In this document: positions 42,419 to 50,667 of the stretch, in pieces
How positions within the stretch are numbered: the stretch's first letter is position 1
Layout: each line of letters begins with the position of its first letter
From: Mycobacterium kansasii ATCC 12478
GTDB taxonomy: Bacteria; Actinomycetota; Actinomycetes; Mycobacteriales; Mycobacteriaceae
Reading direction: 5' to 3'
DNA length: 64,000 bases
Assembly: GCF_000157895.3 (NCBI RefSeq)
Contig: NC_022663.1
Span: forward strand, 1,798,001-1,862,000
Program-made: the position numbers and the translations under genes
Notes under the pieces: model-generated
Databases searched by the model: none
What the model was told of the DNA's origin: nothing
Seen by the model: only the letters and a program-made list of their open reading frames with translations

Positions 42419-43468
42419 GTGACTGAGGCCGTGACTGGCGAATCCGACGAAGTCCTGACCCGCGTCGACGGCGGCGTCGGCTTGGTTACGCTCAACCGCC
42501 CGAAGGCGATCAATTCGCTGAACCAGACGATGGTGGACCTGCTGAGCACGGTGCTCATTCGTTGGGAACGCGACGACGAAGTCCGTGCCGTGGTGGTTTC
42601 GGGGGCCGGCGAACGCGGCTTGTGCGCGGGCGGCGACGTCGTCGCGGTCTACCACAGCGCCCGCAAGGACGGGGTCGAGGCGCGGCGGTTCTGGCGCGCC
42701 GAGTACCTGATGAACGGCCAGATCGGCCGATTCTCCAAGCCGTACGTGGCTCTGATGGACGGCATCGTGATGGGGGGCGGCGTGGGCGTCAGCGCCCACG
42801 GCGACGTCAGGGTGGTCACCGACACTTCCAAGGTCGCGATGCCCGAGGTCGGCATCGGGTTCATCCCCGACGTGGGTGGGGCGTATCTGCTGTCCCGGGC
42901 ACCGGGCTCGCTGGGTTTGCACGCCGCGCTGACCGGAGCGCCGTTTTCCGGAGCCGACGCCATCGCGATGGGCTTTGCCGACCACTACGTGTCGCACGCC
43001 GACCTCGACGCGTTCCGCGCCGCGATCACCTCCGACGGCGTGGCGAGCGCACTTGCGCACTACACCGTCGAACCTCCACCCAGTGAGCTTGCGGCACAAC
43101 GCGATTGGATCGATGAGTGCTACACCGGCGATACCGTCGCCGAGATCGTCGCCAAGCTGCGGGATCATGGTGCACAACCGGCTAACGACGCCGCCGAGCT
43201 GATCGCCACCCGCTCCCCTATCGCGCTGTCGGTGACGTTGGAGGCAGTACGCCGCGCCGCCGCCATGGAAACGCTGGAAGACGTTCTGGTCCAGGACTAT
43301 CGGGTATCGTCGGCGTCGCTGCGCTCCCACGATCTGGCGGAAGGCATCCGCGCGCAACTAATCGACAAGGACCGCAAGCCGAAATGGTCGCCGGCGGCGC
43401 TGGCCGAGATCACCCGGGCCGACGTGGCAGCGTATTTCGAGCCGGTCGATGACGACTTGAGCTTCTAG
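42419..43468 (+). CDS. echA9: 3-hydroxyisobutyryl-CoA hydrolase-like (crotonase superfamily)
   Basis: Orthologue of Mtb EchA9 (Rv1071c). The 349-residue length and the sequences GERGLCAGGDVVAVYHSA (oxyanion hole) and MPEVGIGFIPDVGGAYLLSR (catalytic glutamate) match 3-hydroxyisobutyryl-CoA hydrolases of valine breakdown rather than simple enoyl-CoA hydratases. GTG 42419 is favoured because GAGGGGAG lies 9 bases upstream; a second GTG at 42431 gives the Mtb-like start. It is followed by echA8 after 21 bp, forming an operon. Confidence 0.9.
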   Translation: MTEAVTGESDEVLTRVDGGVGLVTLNRPKAINSLNQTMVDLLSTVLIRWERDDEVRAVVVSGAGERGLCAGGDVVAVYHSARKDGVEARRFWRAEYLMNGQIGRFSKPYVALMDGIVMGGGVGVSAHGDVRVVTDTSKVAMPEVGIGFIPDVGGAYLLSRAPGSLGLHAALTGAPFSGADAIAMGFADHYVSHADLDAFRAAITSDGVASALAHYTVEPPPSELAAQRDWIDECYTGDTVAEIVAKLRDHGAQPANDAAELIATRSPIALSVTLEAVRRAAAMETLEDVLVQDYRVSSASLRSHDLAEGIRAQLIDKDRKPKWSPAALAEITRADVAAYFEPVDDDLSF

Positions 43469-43489
43469 GAGCTTCCAGGAAGGCAATCC

Positions 43490-44263
43490 ATGGGATACGA
43501 AACGATTCTGGTCGAGCGCGACGAGCGGGTCGGCACCATCACGCTGAACCGCCCCCAAGCGCTGAATGCGCTCAACAGCCAGGTGATGAACGAAGTCACC
43601 AGCGCAGCAACGGAATTGGACGGCGATCCCGGCATCGGGGCGATCGTCATCACCGGCTCCGCCAAGGCGTTCGCCGCGGGCGCCGACATCAAGGAAATGG
43701 CTGGGTTGACGTTCGCCGACGCATTCGACGCCGACTTCTTCGCTGCCTGGGGCAAACTCGCCGCCGTGCGTACCCCGACGATCGCTGCGGTGGCCGGATA
43801 TGCGCTGGGCGGCGGCTGCGAGCTGGCCATGATGTGCGACCTGCTGATCGCCGCCGATACCGCCAAGTTCGGCCAGCCGGAGATCAAGCTCGGCGTGCTG
43901 CCCGGTATGGGGGGCTCGCAGCGGTTGACCCGGGCCATCGGCAAGGCCAAGGCCATGGATCTCATCCTGACCGGGCGCACCATCGACGCCGCCGAGGCCG
44001 AGCGCAGTGGCCTGGTTTCGCGGGTCGTGCCGGCCGATGACCTGCTGACCGAGGCTAAGGCCGTCGCCACCACCATCTCGCAACTGTCACGGTCAGCCAC
44101 CCGGATGGCCAAAGAGGCCGTCAACCGAGCCTTTGAATCGACTCTGGCCGAAGGACTGCTCTACGAACGCCGGCTCTTCCATTCCACCTTTGCCACCGAC
44201 GATCAATCGGAAGGCATGGCCGCCTTCATCGAGAAGCGGCCGCCTCATTTCACCCACCGATGA
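43490..44263 (+). CDS. echA8: Enoyl-CoA hydratase
   Basis: A 257-residue crotonase orthologous to Mtb EchA8 (Rv1070c), hydrating trans-2-enoyl-CoA in beta-oxidation. It shows RPQALNALN, the oxyanion-hole motif FAAGADIKEM, and both catalytic glutamates in GGGCELAMMCD and GQPEIKLGVLPGMGG. ATG 43490 is preceded by AGGAAGG. Its TGA overlaps the start of the following membrane hydrolase gene in ATGA, so the three genes echA9-echA8-hydrolase are translationally linked. Confidence 0.95.
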   Translation: MGYETILVERDERVGTITLNRPQALNALNSQVMNEVTSAATELDGDPGIGAIVITGSAKAFAAGADIKEMAGLTFADAFDADFFAAWGKLAAVRTPTIAAVAGYALGGGCELAMMCDLLIAADTAKFGQPEIKLGVLPGMGGSQRLTRAIGKAKAMDLILTGRTIDAAEAERSGLVSRVVPADDLLTEAKAVATTISQLSRSATRMAKEAVNRAFESTLAEGLLYERRLFHSTFATDDQSEGMAAFIEKRPPHFTHR

Positions 44264-46032
44264 GCGAACTGCATTCTGCGACGAGCACCGGCACCGGCAC
44301 CGGCACCGAACCGAAAGCCGGCGGCACCGAGTCGTCCGCCATTCCGGTCGCGAAAACGCCTGAGCCGCAAGCGGTTCGTAAGGCGTGGTGGATACGCCAC
44401 TACACCTTCACCGGCACCGCGCTCGGGTTGATTTTCCTGTGGTTCTCCATGACGCCGTCACTGCTGCCGCGCGGTCCGCTCTACCAGGGTCTGGTCAGTG
44501 GCATCTCGGGCGCCATCGGGTATGGCTTGGGCGTCTTCACGGTCTGGCTGGTCCGGTACATGCGCTCGCAGAATTCCAGTCCGCCACCCCCGCGCTGGGT
44601 GTGGCTGCCGCTGATCGCGGTCGGCGCGGTCGGCATGGTCCTGATGGCGATCTGGTTCCACGTCTGGCAGGACGACGTGCGCGACCTGATGGGTGTCGAG
44701 CACTTGAAGTGGTACGACTACCCGCTGGCCGCGGCCGTATCGCTGATCGCGTTGTTCACCCTTGTCGAGATCGGCCAGTTCATCCGGCGGCTGGTCGGTT
44801 TCCTGGTGAGGCAAGTCGACCGGATCGCGCCTTTCCGGGTGTCTGCGACCATCGTGGTGGTCCTGCTGGTGGCGCTGACGATCACGTTGCTCAACGGTGT
44901 CGTGCTCAAGTTCGCGATGCGCTCCATGAACAGCACCTTTGCCTCCGTCAACGAGGAGATGAACCCCAACACGGCGCCCCCGAGGACATCGCTGCGATCG
45001 GGCGGCCCGCAGTCGCTGGTGTCCTGGGACTCGCTGGGGCACCAGGGCCGCATCTTCGTCGAGGCCGGTCCCACCGTCGCCGAACTGACCAAGTTCAGCG
45101 GAACCCCGGCGACCGAGCCGATCCGGGCCTACGCCGGACTGGACTCGGCGAAGGGAATTACCGAGACGGCCGAGTTGGCGGCACGCGATTTGCAGCGCGC
45201 CGGTGGTCTGCAACGCGCTGTCGTCGCCGTCGCCACCACCACCGGCACGGGCTGGATCAACGAGGCCGAAGCCGACGCGCTGGAGTACATCTACAACGGC
45301 AACACCGCGATCGTGAGTATGCAGTACTCGTACCTGCCGAGCTGGTTGTCGTTCCTGGTGGACAAGGAGAACGCCCGCCACGCCGGGCAGGCCCTGTTCG
45401 AGGCGGTCGACAAGTTGATCCGGCAGATGCCGGAATTCAAGCGTCCCAAGCTCGTGGTGTTCGGTGAGAGCCTCGGATCCTTCGGCGGCGAGGCGCCGTT
45501 CATGACTCTCGACAATGTCCTCGCCCGCACCGACGGCGCCTTGTTCAGCGGCCCGACCTTCAACAACACCATTTGGAACGACTTGACCTCGACTCGCGAT
45601 CCCGGTTCACCGGAGTGGCTGCCGATTTATCACCACGGCGCCAATGTGCGGTTCGTCGCCCGCCCGAGTGATCTGCAACGCCCGGACGAGCCCTGGGGGC
45701 GGCCGCGGGTGGTCTATCTCCAGCACGCCTCGGATCCGATCGCGTGGTGGACGCCCGACCTGTTGTTCAAGAAACCCGACTGGCTGCGCGAACCGCGCGG
45801 TTACGACGTGCTGCCGCAGACTCGCTGGATCCCGGTGGTGACATTTCTGCAAGTCACCGCCGACATGGCGGTGGCAGTGGAGGTGCCGCCGGGACACGGG
45901 CACCACTACGTCGCCGATGCGGTCGACGCCTGGGCCGCGATACTGTCGCCGCCCGGCTGGACGCAGCAGATGACCGAGCGCCTGCGGCCGGTGTTGCACT
46001 CCGACGCCAAGCCGCTCGGCTCGTCAGGCTAA
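44260..46032 (+). CDS. Membrane alpha/beta-hydrolase (Abhydrolase_9 family)
   Basis: Orthologue of Mtb Rv1069c. The 590-residue protein has a low-complexity head (TGTGTGT), about four membrane helices between residues 45 and 220 (FTGTALGLIFLWFSM, WLPLIAVGAVGMVLMAIW, AAAVSLIALFTLVEIGQF, TIVVVLLVALTITLLNG) and a C-terminal hydrolase domain with the nucleophile elbow FGESLGSFGGE near residue 404 and GHGHHYV near the end. The substrate is unknown. Its ATG overlaps the echA8 stop, which suggests a lipid-related role. Its TAA overlaps the convergent rhodanese stop. Confidence 0.88.
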   Translation: MSELHSATSTGTGTGTEPKAGGTESSAIPVAKTPEPQAVRKAWWIRHYTFTGTALGLIFLWFSMTPSLLPRGPLYQGLVSGISGAIGYGLGVFTVWLVRYMRSQNSSPPPPRWVWLPLIAVGAVGMVLMAIWFHVWQDDVRDLMGVEHLKWYDYPLAAAVSLIALFTLVEIGQFIRRLVGFLVRQVDRIAPFRVSATIVVVLLVALTITLLNGVVLKFAMRSMNSTFASVNEEMNPNTAPPRTSLRSGGPQSLVSWDSLGHQGRIFVEAGPTVAELTKFSGTPATEPIRAYAGLDSAKGITETAELAARDLQRAGGLQRAVVAVATTTGTGWINEAEADALEYIYNGNTAIVSMQYSYLPSWLSFLVDKENARHAGQALFEAVDKLIRQMPEFKRPKLVVFGESLGSFGGEAPFMTLDNVLARTDGALFSGPTFNNTIWNDLTSTRDPGSPEWLPIYHHGANVRFVARPSDLQRPDEPWGRPRVVYLQHASDPIAWWTPDLLFKKPDWLREPRGYDVLPQTRWIPVVTFLQVTADMAVAVEVPPGHGHHYVADAVDAWAAILSPPGWTQQMTERLRPVLHSDAKPLGSSG

Positions 46033-46424
46033 CACCTGCCCAGCGGCTCGAGTTCGGCCAGCAGACCGGCGGCCACCAGCGCGTGGTAGCCGCCGATGAC
46101 GTCGGTGGCGCGGTGCAGCCCGAGGTCCAGCAGCGCGGCCGCAGCCAGGCTGGAGGTGTAGCCCTCCGAGCACAGGATCACCCATTCGACGTCGTCGTCG
46201 ACGGCCTGCGGCAGGCGGGCGTCGTTGGTCGGGTCACACCGCCATTCGAGGACGTTGCGCTCGATCAGCAACGCTCCCGGCACCTCGCCCTCGCGGGCGC
46301 GCTGGGCCTGCGGGCGGATGTCGACGAGCACCGCACCGCGTCGCAACGCTTGGGGCACCTCGCCGGCGGGCAGGCGCCGATACCGGCTGCGGGCGAGATC
46401 CAGCATCCGATCGATCCGGCTCAT
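46029..46424 (-). CDS. Rhodanese-like sulfurtransferase
   Basis: A single-domain rhodanese of 131 residues, orthologue of Mtb Rv1066. It has VLVDIRPQAQRAREGEVPGA (the first structural signature) and the catalytic cysteine in VILCSEGYTSSLAA, a six-residue active loop of the sulfur-transferring type. ATG 46424 shares one base with the TGA of the cysteine dioxygenase gene (TGATG), so the two are translationally coupled. It probably handles sulfane sulfur arising from cysteine oxidation. The stop overlaps the convergent membrane hydrolase gene by four bases. Confidence 0.9.
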   Translation of the reverse strand: MSRIDRMLDLARSRYRRLPAGEVPQALRRGAVLVDIRPQAQRAREGEVPGALLIERNVLEWRCDPTNDARLPQAVDDDVEWVILCSEGYTSSLAAAALLDLGLHRATDVIGGYHALVAAGLLAELEPLGRC

Positions 46425-47002
46425 CACGACTTTTCGGGTTGGTCGGTCAATTCGGTGCGCCGGCGGCGCAGCGTATTGCGTTCGGTGACTTCGTAATACG
46501 ACATCGCCGTCAGCGGCGGCGAATACGCGTGCACGCTCAGCGTCGGCGCGATGGGGCTCGAAAGCGGCTCGACGGCGGGCTCGGTAACGGGCGCCTTGCG
46601 CGGCGCCCACACCACGTCGTGCACCCAGCCCAGCGGGAACCCGGCCTGATCACCCGCATCGAGCCGGCGGCGCCGCAACCGCCGGCCGTCCCACCGGTAT
46701 TCGTTGAGCGACCCGGACAGCACCGTCAGCGCCCCGATCGAACCGCCATGGTCGTGCAATTCGGTGGCGTGCCCGGGGACCCAGCTGATCAGCCAGATAT
46801 CGAGGTCGTCGTCCCCGTGAACGCGGGCAAACCAGCGCTCCGTCTCGGGCAGGCCGCCACGGGGCAGCAGGTGGTCATAGCGCCCGCTGAGCACGTCGTC
46901 GGCGACCTGATCGGTGGCGTGCAACAGGTCGGGTACCCGCAGCCGGGTGGGTCCGGGGAAAGGGGAGGCAACGGCAGGTGAGGTGAGAAGTGGCATAGCC
47001 AT
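46424..47002 (-). CDS. Cysteine dioxygenase family cupin
   Basis: A cupin of 192 residues matching bacterial cysteine dioxygenase-type thiol dioxygenases (Mtb Rv1065). Iron ligands are visible as HDHGGS (two histidines) and VHDV, and the later LSVHAYSPPL block holds a further conserved histidine. The enzyme would oxidise cysteine or another small thiol to a sulfinate with O2. ATG 47002 is followed by a second in-frame ATG two codons on (46996). It begins an operon with the rhodanese gene and is divergent from lpqV. Confidence 0.87.
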   Translation of the reverse strand: MAMPLLTSPAVASPFPGPTRLRVPDLLHATDQVADDVLSGRYDHLLPRGGLPETERWFARVHGDDDLDIWLISWVPGHATELHDHGGSIGALTVLSGSLNEYRWDGRRLRRRRLDAGDQAGFPLGWVHDVVWAPRKAPVTEPAVEPLSSPIAPTLSVHAYSPPLTAMSYYEVTERNTLRRRRTELTDQPEKS

Positions 47003-47119
47003 GCTGGGGACTCCAGAGTGCGAAAGCGGATCGGGTTATCGACGGCAGGTCAGGGCCGACAACACTCGAAAAATCCGACGCACTTCATCACGGCAGCCAG
47101 TGTTGCATAAATTGGCACC

Positions 47120-47587
47120 ATGCGCGGATCGCGACCTAGGGGCCTGGCGCGCACCTTGCTGTGGGGGCCGCTGGTTGTCGCGGCGAGCGTGTCAGTCGTC
47201 ACCGGCTGCTGGCATGCCGGCGGCGGCGGTAGGGCGGCGTCTTCTTCGTCATCTCCAGCCAAGTCGTCGGCGCCGTCACCAACGGCGCCGAGTTCGCTGC
47301 CGCCGGGTGTTGTCGGGGTCTCACCCACCGGCGTGACGACCCGGGTCGACGTGCCCGCCGAGTCGACCGAGGAGGAATACTTCCAGGCCTGCCATGCCGC
47401 CAAGGTGTGGATGCAGACCCAGCCCGGCACCGGCGAGGCCTTGATCGAGCCGTATCTGGCGATGGTGCAGACCTCGCACTCCGGCGTTGCCGGCAGTTGG
47501 AACGTCCGCTGGGCCGAACTGACCCCGGCGCGTCAGGCGGCGGTGATCGTGGCGGCGGTCGCGGCGGCCAACAACGAATGCGGATAG
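47120..47587 (+). CDS. lpqV: Lipoprotein LpqV
   Basis: Orthologue of Mtb LpqV (Rv1064c), function unknown. The 155-residue protein begins with a basic head and a hydrophobic core (LLWGPLVVAASVSVV) ending in the lipobox VTGC, whose cysteine would be acylated. A serine/alanine/proline linker leads to a conserved domain (STEEEYFQACHAAKVWM, AGSWNVRWAELTPARQAAVI). It lies 103 bp ahead of the patatin-like gene and is divergent from the cysteine dioxygenase gene. Confidence 0.88.
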   Translation: MRGSRPRGLARTLLWGPLVVAASVSVVTGCWHAGGGGRAASSSSSPAKSSAPSPTAPSSLPPGVVGVSPTGVTTRVDVPAESTEEEYFQACHAAKVWMQTQPGTGEALIEPYLAMVQTSHSGVAGSWNVRWAELTPARQAAVIVAAVAAANNECG

Positions 47588-47690
47588 CCATCCGCCGGGC
47601 GGTTCCAGCCGGTCGCACAATTGCGATCACGGCTGCAAGAAACTTCCGACCGGTTCCGCGGGAGCCATAACGGCCACGCAGAATGAAGGG

Positions 47691-48779
47691 ATGACCGGGC
47701 CAACAGCCGTGCGGGCGAGGGGATCGTCGCCGAGTCGTGTCGCGTTGGCGCTCGGCAGCGGCGGCGCCCGTGGTTACGCCCACATCGGGGTGATCCAGAT
47801 GCTGCGGGAGCGCGGCTACGACATCGTCGGGGTCGCCGGCTCCTCCATGGGAGCGCTGGTCGGCGGCCTGCACGCGGCCGGGCGGCTGGAGGAGTTCACC
47901 GACTGGGCGAAGTCGTTGACGCAACGCACCATTCTGCGGCTGCTGGACCCGTCCATTACCGCGGCCGGGGTGCTGCGGGCCGAGAAGATCCTGGATGCGG
48001 TGCGCGACATCCTCGGCCCGGTCACCATCGAACAACTGCCGATCCCCTATACGGCGGTGGCGACGGACCTGTTGGCGGGCAAGTCGGTCTGGTTTCAGCG
48101 TGGACCTCTCGACGAGGCCATCCGAGCATCGATCGCGATACCCGGGGTCATCGCCCCGCACGAACTCGACGGACGCCTGCTCGCCGACGGCGGCATCCTG
48201 GATCCGCTGCCGATTGCGCCGATCGCCGCGGTCAATGCCGATCTGACCATCGCGGTCAGCCTCAACGGCAGCGAAGCGGGGCTGCCACGCGGCTCCGAAC
48301 CCGGCGTCACCGCCGAATGGTTGAACCGTGTGGTCCGCAGCACCTCGGCGATCTTCGATGCCACTGCCGCCCGGGCACTGCTTGACCGGCCAACGGCGCG
48401 GGCGGTGTTGAGCCGGTTCGGTGCGGGTTCGCCGGAGCCGGATTCGTTTTCCGATGACGCGGAGTTGGACCTCGGCGAAGGCGCCGACGCTGCCGACGCT
48501 ACGGACACTGCCGAGGATCAGGCGCCCGAAATCCCCAGAATGGGCAGCTTCGAGGTGATGAACCGAACCATCGACATCGCCCAGTCCGCGCTGGCCCGCC
48601 ACACTCTGGCGGCCTATCCCGCCGACCTGCTGATCGAGGTGCCGCGTGCGACGTGCCGAAGCCTGGAATTCCACCGGGCCGTCGAGGTGATCGCCGCCGG
48701 TCGGGCCCTGGCCGCACGTGCCCTCGATGCCCTCGAAGCCGACGACGAGCAACCGACCCCTCCGGCGATCGAGGGCTGA
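47691..48779 (+). CDS. Patatin-like phospholipase (RssA type)
   Basis: Orthologue of Mtb Rv1063c. This 362-residue protein is a patatin-fold serine hydrolase with a Ser-Asp dyad. The oxyanion motif GSGGARGYAHIG is at about 20-31, the nucleophile in GSSMGALVGG near 50-58, and the catalytic aspartate in DGGILDPLPI near 164-173. The C-terminal 110 residues include an acidic segment (EGADAADATDTAEDQ) and are less conserved. Substrates would be acyl lipids. Its end faces a second patatin-like gene, with only one base between the two stops. Confidence 0.9.
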   Translation: MTGPTAVRARGSSPSRVALALGSGGARGYAHIGVIQMLRERGYDIVGVAGSSMGALVGGLHAAGRLEEFTDWAKSLTQRTILRLLDPSITAAGVLRAEKILDAVRDILGPVTIEQLPIPYTAVATDLLAGKSVWFQRGPLDEAIRASIAIPGVIAPHELDGRLLADGGILDPLPIAPIAAVNADLTIAVSLNGSEAGLPRGSEPGVTAEWLNRVVRSTSAIFDATAARALLDRPTARAVLSRFGAGSPEPDSFSDDAELDLGEGADAADATDTAEDQAPEIPRMGSFEVMNRTIDIAQSALARHTLAAYPADLLIEVPRATCRSLEFHRAVEVIAAGRALAARALDALEADDEQPTPPAIEG

Positions 48780-48780
48780 A

Positions 48781-49632
48781 TTAGACACCCAGGAAGCGGG
48801 CGAGGGTCGCCGCTTCCCGACGGCCCTGTTCTCGCCCCGCCATGGCTGAAGCTGCCCGGCAGCGCGGATCCAGCGGGTTGGGCCCGAACGCCGTCAGCGA
48901 CTCGTCGTCCGCGAACACGGCGAATGCGCTGCCCGGGAATGCCGCGATCTCGGCGGCCGGCCCGGGGCCGAACGGGGACGGCGTGTCCGCGCCGGACGGC
49001 ACCAGAACGACCGCCACCGCACAGTCGCCGGCGACGCCGACGTTGACCGAACTGGCCACGCCGCCGTCCATGTAACGGCGGCCCGCGATCGTCACCGGCG
49101 GCCACGCTCCCGGCACCGCGCAGCTGGCGGCCACCGCATCGACGAGGTCGACACCCGAGTGGCGGTCGAAGATCACCAATTCGCCGGTGGCAGTGTCGAT
49201 CGCGGTGATCCGCAGGTCTCGGTCGGGCCAGTCGTGCACCGGCAGCCGCTCGGCGATCACCGTCCGGCGCACCGGCTCGGGAACGGTGCGCGTCGCCAGC
49301 GCGACGGCGCCGATTCGCTGTAACGGCCCCTGCTCACCGGGGGCGCGCAACGCCTGGAGGAACAGCTCGGTAATCGCGTCGATGTCGACGCCGGGGTCGA
49401 TCTCGGCCGATGTCTCGGCGAGCTGCAGATCGAACAGCTCTTCCAGGCGCCGACCGCTGCTGATCTGCGCCGCCACCGCCGATCCGGCCGATGTCCCCAC
49501 CAGCACATCCGAATCCAGCAACCGCCGGGCCGCCGCCGGCGACTGCTCGGTGACGCCGCGGAGAAGACCTGTCTCCCAAGCGATTCCGGCCAGGCCGCCG
49601 CCCGCCAGCACGAGCGCCCGTTTGCCTGCCAC
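48781..49632 (-). CDS. Patatin-like phospholipase
   Basis: Orthologue of Mtb Rv1062, a second patatin of 283 residues with a different make-up: LAGGGLAGIAWETGLL for the oxyanion loop (about 9-24), GTSAGSAVAAQ for the nucleophile (serine near 49) and the dyad aspartate in DGGVASSVN. It is not a recent duplicate of the neighbouring convergent patatin gene. It starts six bases after the stop of the glutamine amidotransferase gene and is probably co-transcribed with it. Confidence 0.88.
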   Translation of the reverse strand: MAGKRALVLAGGGLAGIAWETGLLRGVTEQSPAAARRLLDSDVLVGTSAGSAVAAQISSGRRLEELFDLQLAETSAEIDPGVDIDAITELFLQALRAPGEQGPLQRIGAVALATRTVPEPVRRTVIAERLPVHDWPDRDLRITAIDTATGELVIFDRHSGVDLVDAVAASCAVPGAWPPVTIAGRRYMDGGVASSVNVGVAGDCAVAVVLVPSGADTPSPFGPGPAAEIAAFPGSAFAVFADDESLTAFGPNPLDPRCRAASAMAGREQGRREAATLARFLGV

Positions 49633-49638
49633 GTCGGC

Positions 49639-50493
49639 CTAGTCTGCCATCACCGACGAGCCAAGTTCCGCCCGCCGCAGCAGCTGACCGGGAGGATCCG
49701 GCAGCACCACATCGCGGGTCAGCTGCAGCGCGGTGTCGACATGGACCAACTCGCCCGGGCCGAGCAAGGACCAACGCGGATCCTCGTCCATCGGCTCGGT
49801 GGCGAAAACCACCGACGGCCGCGTGCACAGGTGCGACGACCACGCGCGAATCCGGTTGCTGCGCAGGTGAAATTCCGGACCGCATAACGACGGATCGCGC
49901 CGGTCCAGCACATAGAGCTCATGAGAGTCCGGATAACGCAGCGCCCACATGTCGGTGGCGGTGCTGAGCAGCACGTTGACGGCGTAGATCGGCACGTTCG
50001 CGGCCAGCCATCGCAGCGCGTCGACCAGGCCGGCTGACTGGTCGCCGCCGTGAGCGCGGATCGTGGCGGTGATCAACGCGAACACCCGCTCGGAATCGGT
50101 TTGGCCGAGCACCAGGTCCGCGGCGCGCAGCTCGCGGAGTCGTCCGTCGATGACGTCGAGGCCCTCGACCACGCCGTTGTGCGCGAACATCCTGCCGTCC
50201 TGCAAGAACGGGTGGGTGTTGCGGACATCGAGCGAACCGGTCGTCGCGTAGCGCACGTGAGCGACGAACGTCGTGCCGGTCAGCTCGCGAGCCTCGGTCG
50301 CGAACGCGGTGTCATGCCAAGCCGCCATCGGCTCCTTGTGCAACTGCGGCCGACCGTGTTCGTCGAACACCCCCACCCCGGTGCCGTCGGGGTTTCTGCG
50401 GCTTTGCCGCGCCAGACTGTCCGGGGCGTCCAGCAGCCAAAAAGTCGCCGTGGCAACCTCATTCCCGGCGTGCAGGCCAAAGAGTCGGCACAT
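49639..50493 (-). CDS. Class II glutamine amidotransferase
   Basis: Orthologue of Mtb Rv1061, resembling EgtC-type amidohydrolases. I chose ATG 50493 because the catalytic nucleophile of this Ntn-hydrolase class is Cys2 and the protein then starts MCRLFGLHAG. Further signatures are RRNPDGTGVGVFD, FVAHVRYATTGS and NTHPFLQDGRMFAHNGVV, where glutamine is bound. With 284 residues there is only the amidase domain, so it must act with a partner or hydrolyse a glutamyl substrate directly. The rest of the ergothioneine genes is not in the window. Confidence 0.87.
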   Translation of the reverse strand: MCRLFGLHAGNEVATATFWLLDAPDSLARQSRRNPDGTGVGVFDEHGRPQLHKEPMAAWHDTAFATEARELTGTTFVAHVRYATTGSLDVRNTHPFLQDGRMFAHNGVVEGLDVIDGRLRELRAADLVLGQTDSERVFALITATIRAHGGDQSAGLVDALRWLAANVPIYAVNVLLSTATDMWALRYPDSHELYVLDRRDPSLCGPEFHLRSNRIRAWSSHLCTRPSVVFATEPMDEDPRWSLLGPGELVHVDTALQLTRDVVLPDPPGQLLRRAELGSSVMAD

Positions 50494-50667
50494 GGCCTCG
50501 ACGTTACCCGGCCCTGGGCGGGCCCCGGCTGCCCGGCCGTCACCGGCAGTCACCGGCCGAACGGCGCATCAGCAAAGTCATGACCGCGGTGCTCCGGTGT
50601 GGTCAAATACGGGCTAGCGCTCGGTGGCGTCCCGGTTGCCGGCGGCATATCAGGCGGGAGGCCATCC

